Assembly: GCA_049323275.1 (NCBI GenBank)
Contig: JBMOOM010000103.1
Coordinates: 1-64,000 of the forward strand
DNA length: 64,000 nt
Origin: Taklimakanibacter sp049323275
GTDB lineage: Bacteria > Pseudomonadota > Alphaproteobacteria > Rhizobiales > Aestuariivirgaceae
Direction: 5' to 3'
Position numbers and translations under genes: made by a program. Positions 36,901 to 44,439 of the stretch are shown piece by piece. The notes under the pieces are model-generated. The model made no database searches, was not told where the DNA came from, and saw only the letters and a list, made by a program, of their open reading frames with translations. Numbering within the stretch: the stretch's first letter is position 1; the number at the start of each line of letters is the position of its first letter.

Positions 36901-39211
36901 CGTGGGCGATGTCGTAACGCTGTTCCGGACTCGCCGACCCCAGCAGCGGATGGCCTTTGCGCCACTCCGCCTCGTCCCTGCAGCAATCCATTAGGCCCTG
37001 GTAGTCGATGAGCAGGAGCTTCACCTGCTCGAGATTGGGGTTGGTGATGCGCCAACCCCGCTTTAGATCAAAGTAGAGTCGGTAGCCAAGCACGTCGCGC
37101 AGCGTCTTAAGAGTATTTTGCGCCTTGATGCCTTTGGCGTCCGGGTTGGCAGCATAGTCAACTGGTTCAAGGTGCAAATGCTCTAGCACCCGCTGTGTCA
37201 ACACATCGTCAGTGAGGCTCTTGTCGGCCGTCCTGCGGATGGCCGCTAGAAGCGAACCGCGCAGTAGCAGTATCTGCACGAAGTCGTTGAAATGCCCCGC
37301 CTGAAGTGATGCGTCCTGGCGATTGTCGGAAAAACCCAGAATCTTCTTTGCGCGACTATCCAGATCGGTACCGATCACGTACTTGAGCGCCGAGATGGTG
37401 AGCACCGTTGTGGCCGAGCTGCGGCCCTCGCTCGACAAGCCAGAGAGCTTGGTGAGGTCGCTGCGAATGCTGCCGTCATAGGCGATCCCGCAATTGAGAC
37501 AGAAGCGGAAAGGACCCGGAATGAACCATGCTGACAAACCATCACCCACCACTTCGCCTTGAGTGTTCACCGGCGTTGAGATCGGGCGGTAACGGCGGTA
37601 GTTGTATTTGAGTCGCGCGCTCCCATCGGTGACCTCCAGCCAGTCCTCGGGATAGTGGCCCTCGATATCGTTGGGGTCGAAGATGCCCTCGCTGTCGGGC
37701 ATCAGATAGCCATATAGGACGTCTTCGTCGTCGTTGGAGCGTTCTGACAAATCGCGGGGGCTGAACCTCTGTGGCTGTTTGCCTGCCATGGCGGCCCAAA
37801 CAGGGTGATAATCCTGACCGCACTCGCGACAGAAGCAAAGATTGAACAAATTGCGTCCGCGATCGCCTGGTTTGAATTGTTGGCCGTCGAGTGTGATGAA
37901 ACGCACTCCCTTTTCTTCGAGTGTCGTGTAGACGTTCCAAGCTCCGCTAACGAACTGATGTAAGCGGAAAGCAAAGAAGGGTCGCCCCTTCTCGTCGCGA
38001 CTTTCATATGCTTTGAGTAAGAACGCGGCCAGATAAGCGCGGCAGGCTTCTGACGGAGCGCCGGTCTCCTCAGCCAACATTGCCGCCGCATCCTCGACGT
38101 TTCTCGGACGGGATATGCGGATGAGCTTTCCATCCTTTTCTTCGAGCCCGAGTTTCCGCTCGATCCAAGCCGCCACCGGATGAACAGCGAGCTCGGCGTG
38201 AGTCGGCGCCTGCGGCACGCCGGCTGCAACGGCTGCGCTCAAGGCGGCGCCTCCGATTGGCGTGGCCCTTGCCGTAACGGGCTCCAGCGTTTCGGTGATA
38301 ATGTTTCCCGGCTTCACACTCTCACCAAACAGCCTCGTCGCCACCCCCGCCACGACTTCAGCCCGACTTGCGGCGTCACCCTCGGAAGCCATAGTGGCGG
38401 AAGTGCCGATACAGAGGAGCTTATCGTTAAAACGCTCACGCACGCGACGCACGAGCATTGCGACGTCTGCGCCCTGGCGGCCGCGATACGTGTGAAGCTC
38501 GTCAAGCACAAGAAACCGCAGGCCAGACGCATGATTGCGGATAGCCACATCAGCTGGGAGAAAGCGCGTCATGATCAATTCCAGCATGACGTAGTTTGTA
38601 AGAAGGATATCTGGGGGGCTCTTGGCGATTCGTTCGCGCTCTTCTCCGCTCTCCTGGCCCGTGTAACGGGCGAAGGTGACGGGCTCCTTGCCATCGCCGT
38701 AGCCGAGCCTAAGGAATTTCTCGAGCTCCTCCCTTTGGCTGTTACAGAGTGCGTTCATCGGGTAGACGACAATTGCGGTAATGCCCTTAGGGGCATGGCC
38801 CGATCGTTTACGTCGGAGCACATCGTCCACGATCGGGATGAAGTAGCTGAGCGACTTGCCAGACCCGGTGCCAGTAGTCAGAACATAGCTCTCGCTGCGT
38901 CGTGCGACGTCGATCGCATCTCGCTGATGGCGGTGCAGCGTCATTGGCTTGCCGAACGTATCGTCCGGCGATTTGATGCGGAAAATCCTAGCGCACTCGG
39001 CATCGAGATGTCCGGCCTGAACCAGGTCGTCTACCGTGCCACCCTGAACAAAGTTTGGGTTGATCTGGATGAGTGGGGCGGGCCAGAACCGACCTCCGCG
39101 ATAAGCGGTCTCCACCGCATTGCGGATATCTTCGGCCCGGATTTGGGTAAAGCTTCGCGAGAAGCGCTCATAGTCGTCGATCAGGCGATCCCGGAACTCA
39201 AAGACATCCAT
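33935..39211 (-). CDS. Giant DEAD-box helicase with DUF1998 and nuclease-like tail
   Basis: A 1758-residue protein. Helicase motifs: I TTGTGSGKSLSYF (about 113-125), II VLDELHTYRGRQGADVAML (about 235-253) and III GTSATM. The C-terminal RecA-like domain has NYAQRSGRAGRSGQPALV. The DUF1998 zinc region (CEAGCYRCLLSYYNQPEHG) follows near residue 1620. The last about 80 residues (CPDFAYESKQTLVYIDGPHH, then GFTVIRF) resemble a VSR/DUF559 PD-(D/E)XK fold. Start ATG 39211 has AGGAG 8 bases upstream. DUF1998 helicases include DrmA/DrmB of DISARM, DruE of Druantia and MrfA. Size and fusion are closest to DruE, but the partners differ. First gene of the operon. Confidence 0.85.
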   Translation of the reverse strand: MDVFEFRDRLIDDYERFSRSFTQIRAEDIRNAVETAYRGGRFWPAPLIQINPNFVQGGTVDDLVQAGHLDAECARIFRIKSPDDTFGKPMTLHRHQRDAIDVARRSESYVLTTGTGSGKSLSYFIPIVDDVLRRKRSGHAPKGITAIVVYPMNALCNSQREELEKFLRLGYGDGKEPVTFARYTGQESGEERERIAKSPPDILLTNYVMLELIMTRFLPADVAIRNHASGLRFLVLDELHTYRGRQGADVAMLVRRVRERFNDKLLCIGTSATMASEGDAASRAEVVAGVATRLFGESVKPGNIITETLEPVTARATPIGGAALSAAVAAGVPQAPTHAELAVHPVAAWIERKLGLEEKDGKLIRISRPRNVEDAAAMLAEETGAPSEACRAYLAAFLLKAYESRDEKGRPFFAFRLHQFVSGAWNVYTTLEEKGVRFITLDGQQFKPGDRGRNLFNLCFCRECGQDYHPVWAAMAGKQPQRFSPRDLSERSNDDEDVLYGYLMPDSEGIFDPNDIEGHYPEDWLEVTDGSARLKYNYRRYRPISTPVNTQGEVVGDGLSAWFIPGPFRFCLNCGIAYDGSIRSDLTKLSGLSSEGRSSATTVLTISALKYVIGTDLDSRAKKILGFSDNRQDASLQAGHFNDFVQILLLRGSLLAAIRRTADKSLTDDVLTQRVLEHLHLEPVDYAANPDAKGIKAQNTLKTLRDVLGYRLYFDLKRGWRITNPNLEQVKLLLIDYQGLMDCCRDEAEWRKGHPLLGSASPEQRYDIAHELLDRMRKALCVKTIYLDPNFQDQIRNRSFNELKEPWGLSEDERLFSHAYMIPRPQPKTRRLEERTMHVSHRSAFGRRLRSSASWSGNPHYPSRFDESTYNAIVDDILRVLTTYGYVEPTELDLGRTGYRIDSSVLAWRLADDFDSGRAGSTNIFFRTLYDNVAGLLGDSDRFLHQLEAREHTAQVDSDIRVEREARFRKGLAPQRVINGAVEPQGLPVLFCSPTMELGVDISTLNTVYMRNVPPTPANYAQRSGRAGRSGQPALVITYCAAKSPHDQYFFADPTRMVAGTVNPPTIDLGNEDLVKSHLHAVWLAETGVKLGSSVREVLDLEKADGLPLRDHIAGDVTASNVREAAKSRAERILAMFGADLDAARAGWHTPTWLDNAIGGARLRFDESFRRWRSLYRATASQMKLANDILNNAAATEQDRREAKARYDEAYTQQNLLLDTRATMNSDFYTYRYLAAEGFLPGYNFPRLPLMAFIPGRKEKVVRDAFLSRPRFLGLSEFGPQSIIYHEGSTYRVKRAILTIRDEGSVTASAKLPLQGARLCPACGYGHFGGTREYERCVSCGHTLDGGRRISNLYRIEQVATRRATRITSDEEERQRQGYEMITTLRFAAENGKPRCETAVFAEGGETLLELRYGPAATIWRINLGWRRRQEKSIYGFTVDVNTGEWTKDSQAPTDAEDDTVREGKTVERITPFVEDTRNVLILQPKNSLPKEVMITLQYALKRGIEQEFQLEEAELAAEPLPDTENRHGVLFYEAAEGGAGVLTRIAGDPEALRRAARRALQICHYSSTSGGWTDHADLKDEDPTCEAGCYRCLLSYYNQPEHGEIDRRNATVLDLLCRLARATCTEVDGECNAGDSLEELMNASISSLERDWLRYLGDTGCRLPDRAQPYLEAFGTCPDFAYESKQTLVYIDGPHHEGKAQKTLDAAIMSRLEDAGFTVIRFTAEKSMWPGIVTQHGWVFGSSSGGAPTSDAVSRDR

Positions 39212-39939
39212 TGGGTGCACTCCTGATCGCGGCCTCGCAAACTCGTTCGTTGGACATCACCCGATTCGGCAACGCCTTTGGTCTGTTACCTGAGCGCGAT
39301 GCATTGGGATCAGTTACCAAGCCAAACTGGCTAACTAGCTGGTGGAACGGCGCAATTTGGACCATCATTCTGACTTAGTGTCTAACATCCCGTAACAAAC
39401 TTTATTCTGCGGCTGCGTCCTCGAAGGTTCTTGCGTTTGAATCGGGCACCTCCCGTCGTGCAGATCTACGGCACTAGTTGTGGGATCTATTGAAATATAT
39501 GCTGGGAGAGATTCCTAGGAAATCCGCTCGTCTGAATAAACGATAGTGCAACTGACTCGTGGACTCAACTGGGAAGACATTCCGTGTGCCGCCCGCAAGA
39601 TAGGCCCGGAGGGGCCGAAGCCGTCCCCCCCGATGGCCCTTGAAGGGTCTCCTAGACGGCTGCACATAGACAAAGTGCTGTGCGGCTCCTGACCAAAGCC
39701 CGCAAGGCCGCCAACAAAACGCAGCAGGAAAAGCATCAATCTCTTGTGGCCCAAGTATGAGAGCAGGGCGCACCGACTTGATGTGATTGTGTTCATTCAA
39801 ATCGTTGTGCTGTTGGCGTGATCCGAAGAACCTATTCGCGGATCTAGTCGTCAGGCACAGATTACCGCCTTGAATTCTCCAGTCTCCACCCGCGATCCGG
39901 GCACGCTCGCCGGGCAATTAGGCTTCCTTTGATCTGAAA
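39212..39939. other. About 730 bases without a convincing gene
   Basis: Open frames here (for example minus strand 39474-39917) show no recognised domain, and no frame has both a good start and a plausible protein. The stretch is less GC-rich than its neighbours. It must hold the promoter of the minus-strand helicase operon near its left side and the end of the ImmA gene on the right. It may be a decayed mobile-gene remnant, but no transposase signature is seen. Confidence 0.4.
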
Positions 39940-40524
39940 TTAGGCGGATCGAAACCGCTGCCTGCTAGCTAGCTGCTTTCCGACGCCAGTAAGATTAAGG
40001 CGCATGCGCAGCACGTCGTCAGTGACTTTGAAATGTGAAGCTGCCAGGTGCTGGTCGGGATTCTTTTGCAAGATGAACAATAAAGCTTCGCGCGGGACAA
40101 GCAGTGTTCCAGAGAGGCAGTCCGCTTCTTGCTCCTGCATCTTATCATAATTGTTGATCATCATTTCTCCGGTATTGAGCACGAAAGCCTGCGCAGGCTT
40201 GTGCTTGAGCACAAGATGAGAGAGCTCATGCATGATACTGTTGTTCTGCCGTTCCAGCGAATGGCGATTATTCGTAATGATCAGCGAGCTGGTGCCGATG
40301 CAAACGGTTACGGCTGACCAGCTCGAAGGATCTACTTCGGTCAACTGCCTAAGGGCTTTGGCCGGAACGCCTGGAACATCGGCCGGAATCCAGACTTTGA
40401 CATTGAGATAAGATGCAAGCCGCCGAGGATCCAATGCGTCAACAGATTTGAGGCCCAGTTCGCGGCGGTAGCCACGTGCTGCGTTCTCGCACCATGTCTT
40501 GAATCCCCGGCGAAGGTCCGACAA
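39940..40524 (-). CDS. ImmA/IrrE-family metallopeptidase
   Basis: A 194-residue M78-type zinc peptidase. The HEXXH motif is HELSH (in SIMHELSHLVLKH, about 98-110). The third ligand lies in the downstream helix EQEADCLSGTLLVPREALL. ImmA/IrrE enzymes cleave an XRE-type repressor upon a stress signal, releasing its targets; CapP, paired with CapH in CBASS loci, works this way. The gene starts 3 bases after the XRE gene and forms one operon with it. Its most likely substrate is that XRE repressor, and the regulated target is the divergent ubiquitin-like operon. Confidence 0.88.
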   Translation of the reverse strand: MSDLRRGFKTWCENAARGYRRELGLKSVDALDPRRLASYLNVKVWIPADVPGVPAKALRQLTEVDPSSWSAVTVCIGTSSLIITNNRHSLERQNNSIMHELSHLVLKHKPAQAFVLNTGEMMINNYDKMQEQEADCLSGTLLVPREALLFILQKNPDQHLAASHFKVTDDVLRMRLNLTGVGKQLASRQRFRSA

Positions 40525-40527
40525 GTC

Positions 40528-40866
40528 CTAGTTTCCCTCTCTATGCTCCTCAGCGAGCAGGGCGTTCTGGGCGGCAAGGATGAGCTCGGCTAGCGCCTGC
40601 GCGGTTTCTGCCGAAGTCGTATTTTTCTTCCGGAAATGCACGTTCGCAATGCTGGCGGGTTGTTTGGACTGTGAGGCAAGAGAACTTTCAATTTCGACAC
40701 CAAGCCACTGACACAGCTTCTTGTAGTTTTCTAGATCGGGAAGAAAGCCTCTTTCGACCCGAGAGAGCGTCGCATGACTTATACCGATATCCTTGGCTGC
40801 TGCTCGGATACCCTGTGCACCCCGCTTTTCCCGAATGCGGCGCCCCAGGTTTTCCAAAATTTCCAT
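40528..40866 (-). CDS. XRE-family repressor
   Basis: A 112-residue protein. An XRE helix-turn-helix (about 5-60; NLGRRIREKRGAQGIRAAAK, then ISHATLSRVERGFLPDLENY) is followed by a linker and a C-terminal helix (ETAQALAELILAAQNALLAE) that may dimerise or be the cleavage target. It is transcribed away from the ubiquitin-like operon, and its promoter region shares the intergenic space that holds four TAAGAC/GTCTTA sites. Together with the ImmA protease it forms a plausible switch, as in CapH-CapP and ICE ImmR-ImmA. Confidence 0.88.
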   Translation of the reverse strand: MEILENLGRRIREKRGAQGIRAAAKDIGISHATLSRVERGFLPDLENYKKLCQWLGVEIESSLASQSKQPASIANVHFRKKNTTSAETAQALAELILAAQNALLAEEHREGN

Positions 40867-40897
40867 TGCAGTTGGGTCCTCCTGGTTGGTTTATGAT

Positions 40898-40952
40898 TAA
40901 GACACTGATTGACATTTAAGACAAGTTGGTGTCTTATAAGTAAGACATGTCT
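40898..40952. promoter_or_regulatory. Promoter with repeated TAAGAC operators for the Ubl operon
   Basis: The 6-mer TAAGAC occurs at 40898-40903, 40917-40922 and 40941-40946, and inverted (GTCTTA) at 40931-40936; a palindrome AGACATGTCT spans 40943-40952. A -35-like TTGACA lies at 40909-40914, with TCTTAT (17-base spacing) or TTATAA (19) as the -10. The repeats overlap this promoter. They lie between the XRE gene and the Ubl gene and are the likely XRE binding sites. Operator identity is inferred. Confidence 0.6.
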
Positions 40953-41004
40953 CAGATTCGTGACGACAGGTCAACGAAATTGCACTGAACAGCGGAGAAA
41001 TCCA

Positions 41005-41733
41005 ATGATTACAGACGTGAAGGAAGCCATCGATCCCCAAAAGAACCGCCCGGCAGACCTCAAAATTCAGGTCGCCGGGCCCGAGCTTAACTTCCGCACC
41101 ATCGCGGTTGATGATCCCAAGCTGACCGGCCGACAGATCGTGACGGCCGCGGGTTTCAAGCCCGCCGATGAGTACGGAATATTGCAATGGCTGGAATCCG
41201 GCGATCTGGAAGAGGTGAGGCTAAACGAAACGGTTGATATCCGGGGTGACAGCATTGAACGCTTCATCGTCGCGAGGACCGACCGAGCTTTCTTCTTTGA
41301 ACTCGAAGGTGAACGCCAGGAATGGCTTGTCCCCTTCATCAACGGCATCACCCTCAAGCGCCTTGCGGGCAAGAGTCCGGAAGACTTCACTGTTCTCCTC
41401 GAGCGCGAGGACCAGCCGGACCGCGAAATCGACGATAAACAGCGCATCGACCTTTCCGCGCACGGCCTAGAGAAGTTCAAGCTGAAGCCTGTCGAGAAGA
41501 TCGTCACCATCTTCGTCAACGGGGAGAAGAACCCCGTCAAAATCACGCGTGGCGATCACAAGGGCATCGAGATCAAACAGGCCGCAATCGAGCAGGGCGT
41601 GAAGATCCAGCTCGATTTCATCCTCAGCCTGGAGAAAGCGAACGGCGATACCGACATCATCGGCGATAACGACCCGGTGAAGGTCAAGGAGGGACAGCAC
41701 TATACTGCAGTCGCCGACGACGACAATTCGTAG
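41005..41733 (+). CDS. Multiubiquitin protein, three beta-grasp ubiquitin-like domains
   Basis: A 242-residue protein of the multiubiquitin family. Domain 1 (about 17-91) has the characteristic LTGRQIVTAAGFKPADEYGI and LEEVRLNETVDIRG. Domain 2 (about 95-161) has FELEGERQEWLVPFINGITL and ends GLEKFKL. Domain 3 (about 164-237) has VTIFVNGEKNPVKITRGDHK and ends HYTAVADDDNS. No C-terminal Gly-Gly is present, so it may be processed or act without classic conjugation. Start 41005 has GGAG upstream; the longer frame from 40909 runs through the promoter. It heads an operon with E2-like, E1-JAB and a small protein, as in bacterial ubiquitin-like (Bil/Bub-type) systems. Confidence 0.85.
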   Translation: MITDVKEAIDPQKNRPADLKIQVAGPELNFRTIAVDDPKLTGRQIVTAAGFKPADEYGILQWLESGDLEEVRLNETVDIRGDSIERFIVARTDRAFFFELEGERQEWLVPFINGITLKRLAGKSPEDFTVLLEREDQPDREIDDKQRIDLSAHGLEKFKLKPVEKIVTIFVNGEKNPVKITRGDHKGIEIKQAAIEQGVKIQLDFILSLEKANGDTDIIGDNDPVKVKEGQHYTAVADDDNS

Positions 41734-41746
41734 AGGCGCACCCCAC

Positions 41747-42169
41747 ATGACCCCCGAAGTCGAAGAAGCAGTTGAGGAAGTGCGCACTCATTTTCCGAAC
41801 GCCGCCGTTCAGGTCGCTCCCGACAAGGATGGCGGCGCGTGCGTCATTGTTGATGGTGTCGACCTGGGCACACCTTACGAGCAGGCCGACACGTGGGTCG
41901 GTTTTCATATCACACAGGCGTGCCCCTATGCAGACGTGTATCCACACTTTGTGCGAGTTGATCTCTCGCGCATCGACAAGAAACCTCTGGGTGAGGGACT
42001 CTCAACCGGACAAACTTTTCCTCAGCCGGGCGTTGTAGAAGGCGATGAGATGAAGAGCCGTAGCGCCGTCCAAATCTCGCGCCGTTCGAACAAGCGTGAT
42101 CCTAATTCAGATCTCGAAACGCCTCTTCTGAAGCTGCTGAAGGTGCTGCGATGGTTAAGATCCCGTTAG
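41747..42169 (+). CDS. E2-like (UBC-fold) protein of the Ubl operon
   Basis: A 140-residue protein with an E2/UBC-like pattern: a helical start (EVEEAVEEVRTHFP), then strands around GADTWVGF-type and YPHFVRVDL segments, and a helix at the end (LETPLLKLLKVLRWL). Only two cysteines exist (C32 and C59). Neither sits after the YPHF hairpin, where classic E2 enzymes keep the active cysteine, so catalysis is uncertain. It starts 13 bases after the Ubl gene with AGAGG upstream. Its last 19 bases overlap the E1-JAB gene. The assignment rests mostly on context and the hairpin pattern. Confidence 0.6.
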   Translation: MTPEVEEAVEEVRTHFPNAAVQVAPDKDGGACVIVDGVDLGTPYEQADTWVGFHITQACPYADVYPHFVRVDLSRIDKKPLGEGLSTGQTFPQPGVVEGDEMKSRSAVQISRRSNKRDPNSDLETPLLKLLKVLRWLRSR

Positions 42170-43620
42170 ATGGCTCCTCGTGGCACCTGATCATGCCGGA
42201 AGGCATGTTTGCCATGCTGCGCGCCCATCTTTACCCCGGCGACGGCGACGAGCACGGCGCTGTCATTGAAGCCGGGCTCGCCCGAACATCCGACGGACGG
42301 ATCCGGTTGCTGGCGCGCGCTCTCCATATTGCAACGGATGGTGTCGACTATGTTCCCGGCAAGCGCGGCTACCGTATGCTGCGTGCGCCCTTTATCCGAG
42401 ACCGCATTCGTGAGTGCCGCGATGAACAGCTCGTCTATCTTGCAATCCATAATCACGGCGGCGATGATTCCGTCTCCTTCTCGAAGGATGACCTGGACAG
42501 CCACGAACGTGGATATCCGGCTCTGCTCGACATAGCGGATGGCATGCCTGTAGGCGCTTTGGTCTTCGCCAACCACGCCATCGCAGGCGACATCTGGCTT
42601 CCTGACGGTAGGCGTGTCCCGCTGACGGACGCCTGCATCGTCGGTCGCCGCCGCGACCAGTTGTTTCCCGCGCCGCCTAGGCGGGCGGGCACCGACCCCA
42701 ATTACGATCGGCAGGTGCGCCTCTTTGGCGACGCCGGACAAGACATTCTCCGCAGCACGCGTATTGCAATTATCGGCTTGGGCGGCGTTGGTTCGCTCCT
42801 GGCCGAATACCTCGGACATCTGGGCGTGGGCCATTTCGTGCTAATCGACCCCGACAGAATCGAGGGCACCAATCTTCCACGTGTTGTAGGCGCGACCGCT
42901 TTTGACGCACGTACGTGGCTGACTCGTGGGCCATGGCCAGAATGGCTTCAAACCTTGGCGAAGAAGTCAGCGAAGCTGAAGGTCCAAATTGCCCGCCGGA
43001 TGATTCGCCGTATCAATAAAAGAGCGATAGTCGAAACATACCCTGTGGACGTGCTTGAACCGAAAGCCGCTGCGCGGTTGTTGGATTGCGATTATATATT
43101 CCTTGCGGCGGATAGTATGCGCGCACGCCTCTTGTTTAACGCGATTGTCCATCAATACTTAATTCCGGGCGTCCAGATTGGTAGCAAAGTTATGCACGAC
43201 GAAGCATCTGGTGCGCTAACATCGGTGCACTCGATCATTCGCCCGGTAACCCCGGAATGCGGTTGTTTGTGGTGTAATCAGGTAATAAACCCTTCCAAGC
43301 TCCAGGAAGAAGGTCAGACCGAGCGGGAGCGCAAAGCACAACGTTATGTCGATGATAAGGAAGTCGCCGCCCCCAGTGTCGTTACGCTAAATGCCCTCGG
43401 TGCCGCGCAGGCTGCCAATGACTTTCTGTTCTTCATGACAGGCCTGACCGAGCTTGAGGCATCTGCGGCCTATATGCGTTTCGATCCGCGCTTGCGTGAA
43501 GCGAAGCGGGACAACCCGCGCCATTCACCGCAGTGCACGGAATGTGGGCCAAACAACAAAAAGTCTCGTTTGGCCCGCGGCGATCTAGGTAAAAGGCTTC
43601 CGGTCTTTCATCGAATATGA
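42151..43620 (+). CDS. E1-JAB fusion: ubiquitin-like activating enzyme with deubiquitinase domain
   Basis: A 489-residue fusion. The N terminus (about 1-160) is a JAB/JAMM peptidase: Glu in HGAVIEAGL (E40) and the zinc motif HNH (100-102) with SKDD (S111, D114). The rest (about 183-489) is a ThiF/E1 fold: RQVRLFGDAGQ, then the Rossmann loop IAIIGLGGVGS (206-215) and IDPDRIEGTNLPRVVG. Cys pairs at 372/375 and 462/465 probably bind zinc. Catalytic Cys could be C370 or C372, but this is not certain. Bil and Bub systems usually carry separate E1 and JAB genes; here activation and removal are in one chain. It overlaps the E2-like gene by 19 bases. Confidence 0.85.
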   Translation: MVKIPLDGSSWHLIMPEGMFAMLRAHLYPGDGDEHGAVIEAGLARTSDGRIRLLARALHIATDGVDYVPGKRGYRMLRAPFIRDRIRECRDEQLVYLAIHNHGGDDSVSFSKDDLDSHERGYPALLDIADGMPVGALVFANHAIAGDIWLPDGRRVPLTDACIVGRRRDQLFPAPPRRAGTDPNYDRQVRLFGDAGQDILRSTRIAIIGLGGVGSLLAEYLGHLGVGHFVLIDPDRIEGTNLPRVVGATAFDARTWLTRGPWPEWLQTLAKKSAKLKVQIARRMIRRINKRAIVETYPVDVLEPKAAARLLDCDYIFLAADSMRARLLFNAIVHQYLIPGVQIGSKVMHDEASGALTSVHSIIRPVTPECGCLWCNQVINPSKLQEEGQTERERKAQRYVDDKEVAAPSVVTLNALGAAQAANDFLFFMTGLTELEASAAYMRFDPRLREAKRDNPRHSPQCTECGPNNKKSRLARGDLGKRLPVFHRI

Positions 43621-43677
43621 CGTAATGGTAATCTTGCCAAGCAAAAGAAATACCCAGCTGGCGAGATGGAGTAGTCC

Positions 43678-43917
43678 GTGGGTCACAATGATCACATTGA
43701 TTTTGAGCTTCACGATGCAATCGAGGATTTAGTTGCCGAAGGAGAAATTGAAGAAAACTCCAAGGCGCACGGCATCGCTCGGCAGGTCATCCATCAGGGA
43801 TACGATTCCCTTTCTGATGCTCAGAAGTGGATATACGACAGGGAAGTGATCCCAGCTCTGAAACGGCGGCACGAGAGATTAGAAGCGATTCGAATTCAGA
43901 ACAGCAATCCAGATTAG
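43678..43917 (+). CDS. Small acidic protein of unknown function at end of Ubl operon
   Basis: A 79-residue protein with a GTG start at 43678; GGAG lies about 8 bases before it. Two predicted helices carry VIHQGYDSLSDAQKWIYDRE, and the end is basic and His/Arg-rich. No family is recognised. It lies 57 bases after the E1-JAB gene in the same direction and has no other neighbour before the tRNA. It could be the target, an adaptor or a regulator of the ubiquitin-like system. Confidence 0.6.
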   Translation: MGHNDHIDFELHDAIEDLVAEGEIEENSKAHGIARQVIHQGYDSLSDAQKWIYDREVIPALKRRHERLEAIRIQNSNPD

Positions 43918-44146
43918 TCTCAATCGACCGACAGTCTGATTTGCTTGTCCAAGTGTCCTCCCGCTTGCCGTGGAGAACCTCCAACGCACCAATACTTCGA
44001 CCAATGCGAGCCGATGGAGACAGGGGTGTTGCCCAAAGTACACACAAGTTCATTTTTTTGCTGCTACCTAGCTGCTACCTAGGAGATGCACCGCAATCCG
44101 CGCAAATAACGCACGCCCTCTAACGTTTTGAAATATCTTGATTAAA
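43918..44146. repeat. Island right end with tandem 11-bp repeat
   Basis: No gene is seen. GCTGCTACCTA occurs twice in tandem at 44060-44070 and 44071-44081, right after a T7 run. Short direct repeats close to a tRNA integration site often are integrase or excisionase arm-binding sites. This is inference; the core site is expected in the tRNA 3' end just beyond. Confidence 0.45.
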
Positions 44147-44222
<76 letters not shown>

Positions 44223-44354
44223 GCCGGGGCCTCGCGAAAACGGGAGGCCAAGGGAAGCGGGCCGGTTTATAGGCGAGGGTTCTGGGCTTGTCCAGTTTCA
44301 AAATGCAGGTGCTCGCACCTGACGCATTTTGCCTGATTTCCCTCGGAAAACAGA

Positions 44355-44394
44355 AAGTTAAAGCGCCGGCTCCGTTGACCGGAAGCCGGCGCTT
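44355..44394 (-). terminator. Rho-independent terminator of the MHS transporter gene
   Basis: On the minus strand, after the transporter stop, AAGCGCCGGCT (44361-44371 on plus) pairs with AGCCGGCGCTT (44384-44394). Reading the gene direction, the hairpin is followed by TTTAACTTTCTG. A perfect 11-bp GC-rich stem followed by a T-rich tract makes this a good terminator. Confidence 0.75.
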
Positions 44395-44439
44395 GGGGTC
44401 TGGTGGACCGGGCGGCATGGCCGCCCGGTTGGCGCGATG

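Larger units (their letters stand above)
1..44146. mobile_element. ICE/genomic island at tRNA-Phe, left end outside window
   Basis: This span holds a near-complete mating-pair apparatus (relaxase, coupling protein, trbBCDEJLFGI), an excisionase-like HTH protein, ArdC, DUF736/DUF2274 genes typical of alphaproteobacterial ICEs, and cargo defence genes. It ends at the 3' end of a tRNA-Phe gene, a common integration site. The order excisionase-like HTH, traF, rlxS resembles the symbiosis ICE of Mesorhizobium. No integrase and no second att copy is visible, so the left boundary is beyond base 1. That this is an integrated element is inferred from gene content and from the change to housekeeping genes past the tRNA. 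The exact right attachment core cannot be fixed without the other end. Confidence 0.8.

Noticed and set aside
29234..39211. Calling the operon plain class 1 DISARM
   Set aside because: drmA, drmB and drmC are not present as separate genes, and DUF262, zinc-hook ATPase and GHKL genes are extra.
39474..39917. 147-residue minus-strand open frame in the gap between helicase operon and ImmA gene
   Set aside because: No recognised domain, odd composition and no clear ribosome site; it was not called as a gene.
44060..44081. Tandem GCTGCTACCTA as a CRISPR or satellite array
   Set aside because: Only two copies and no spacers; more likely a recombinase arm site or chance.
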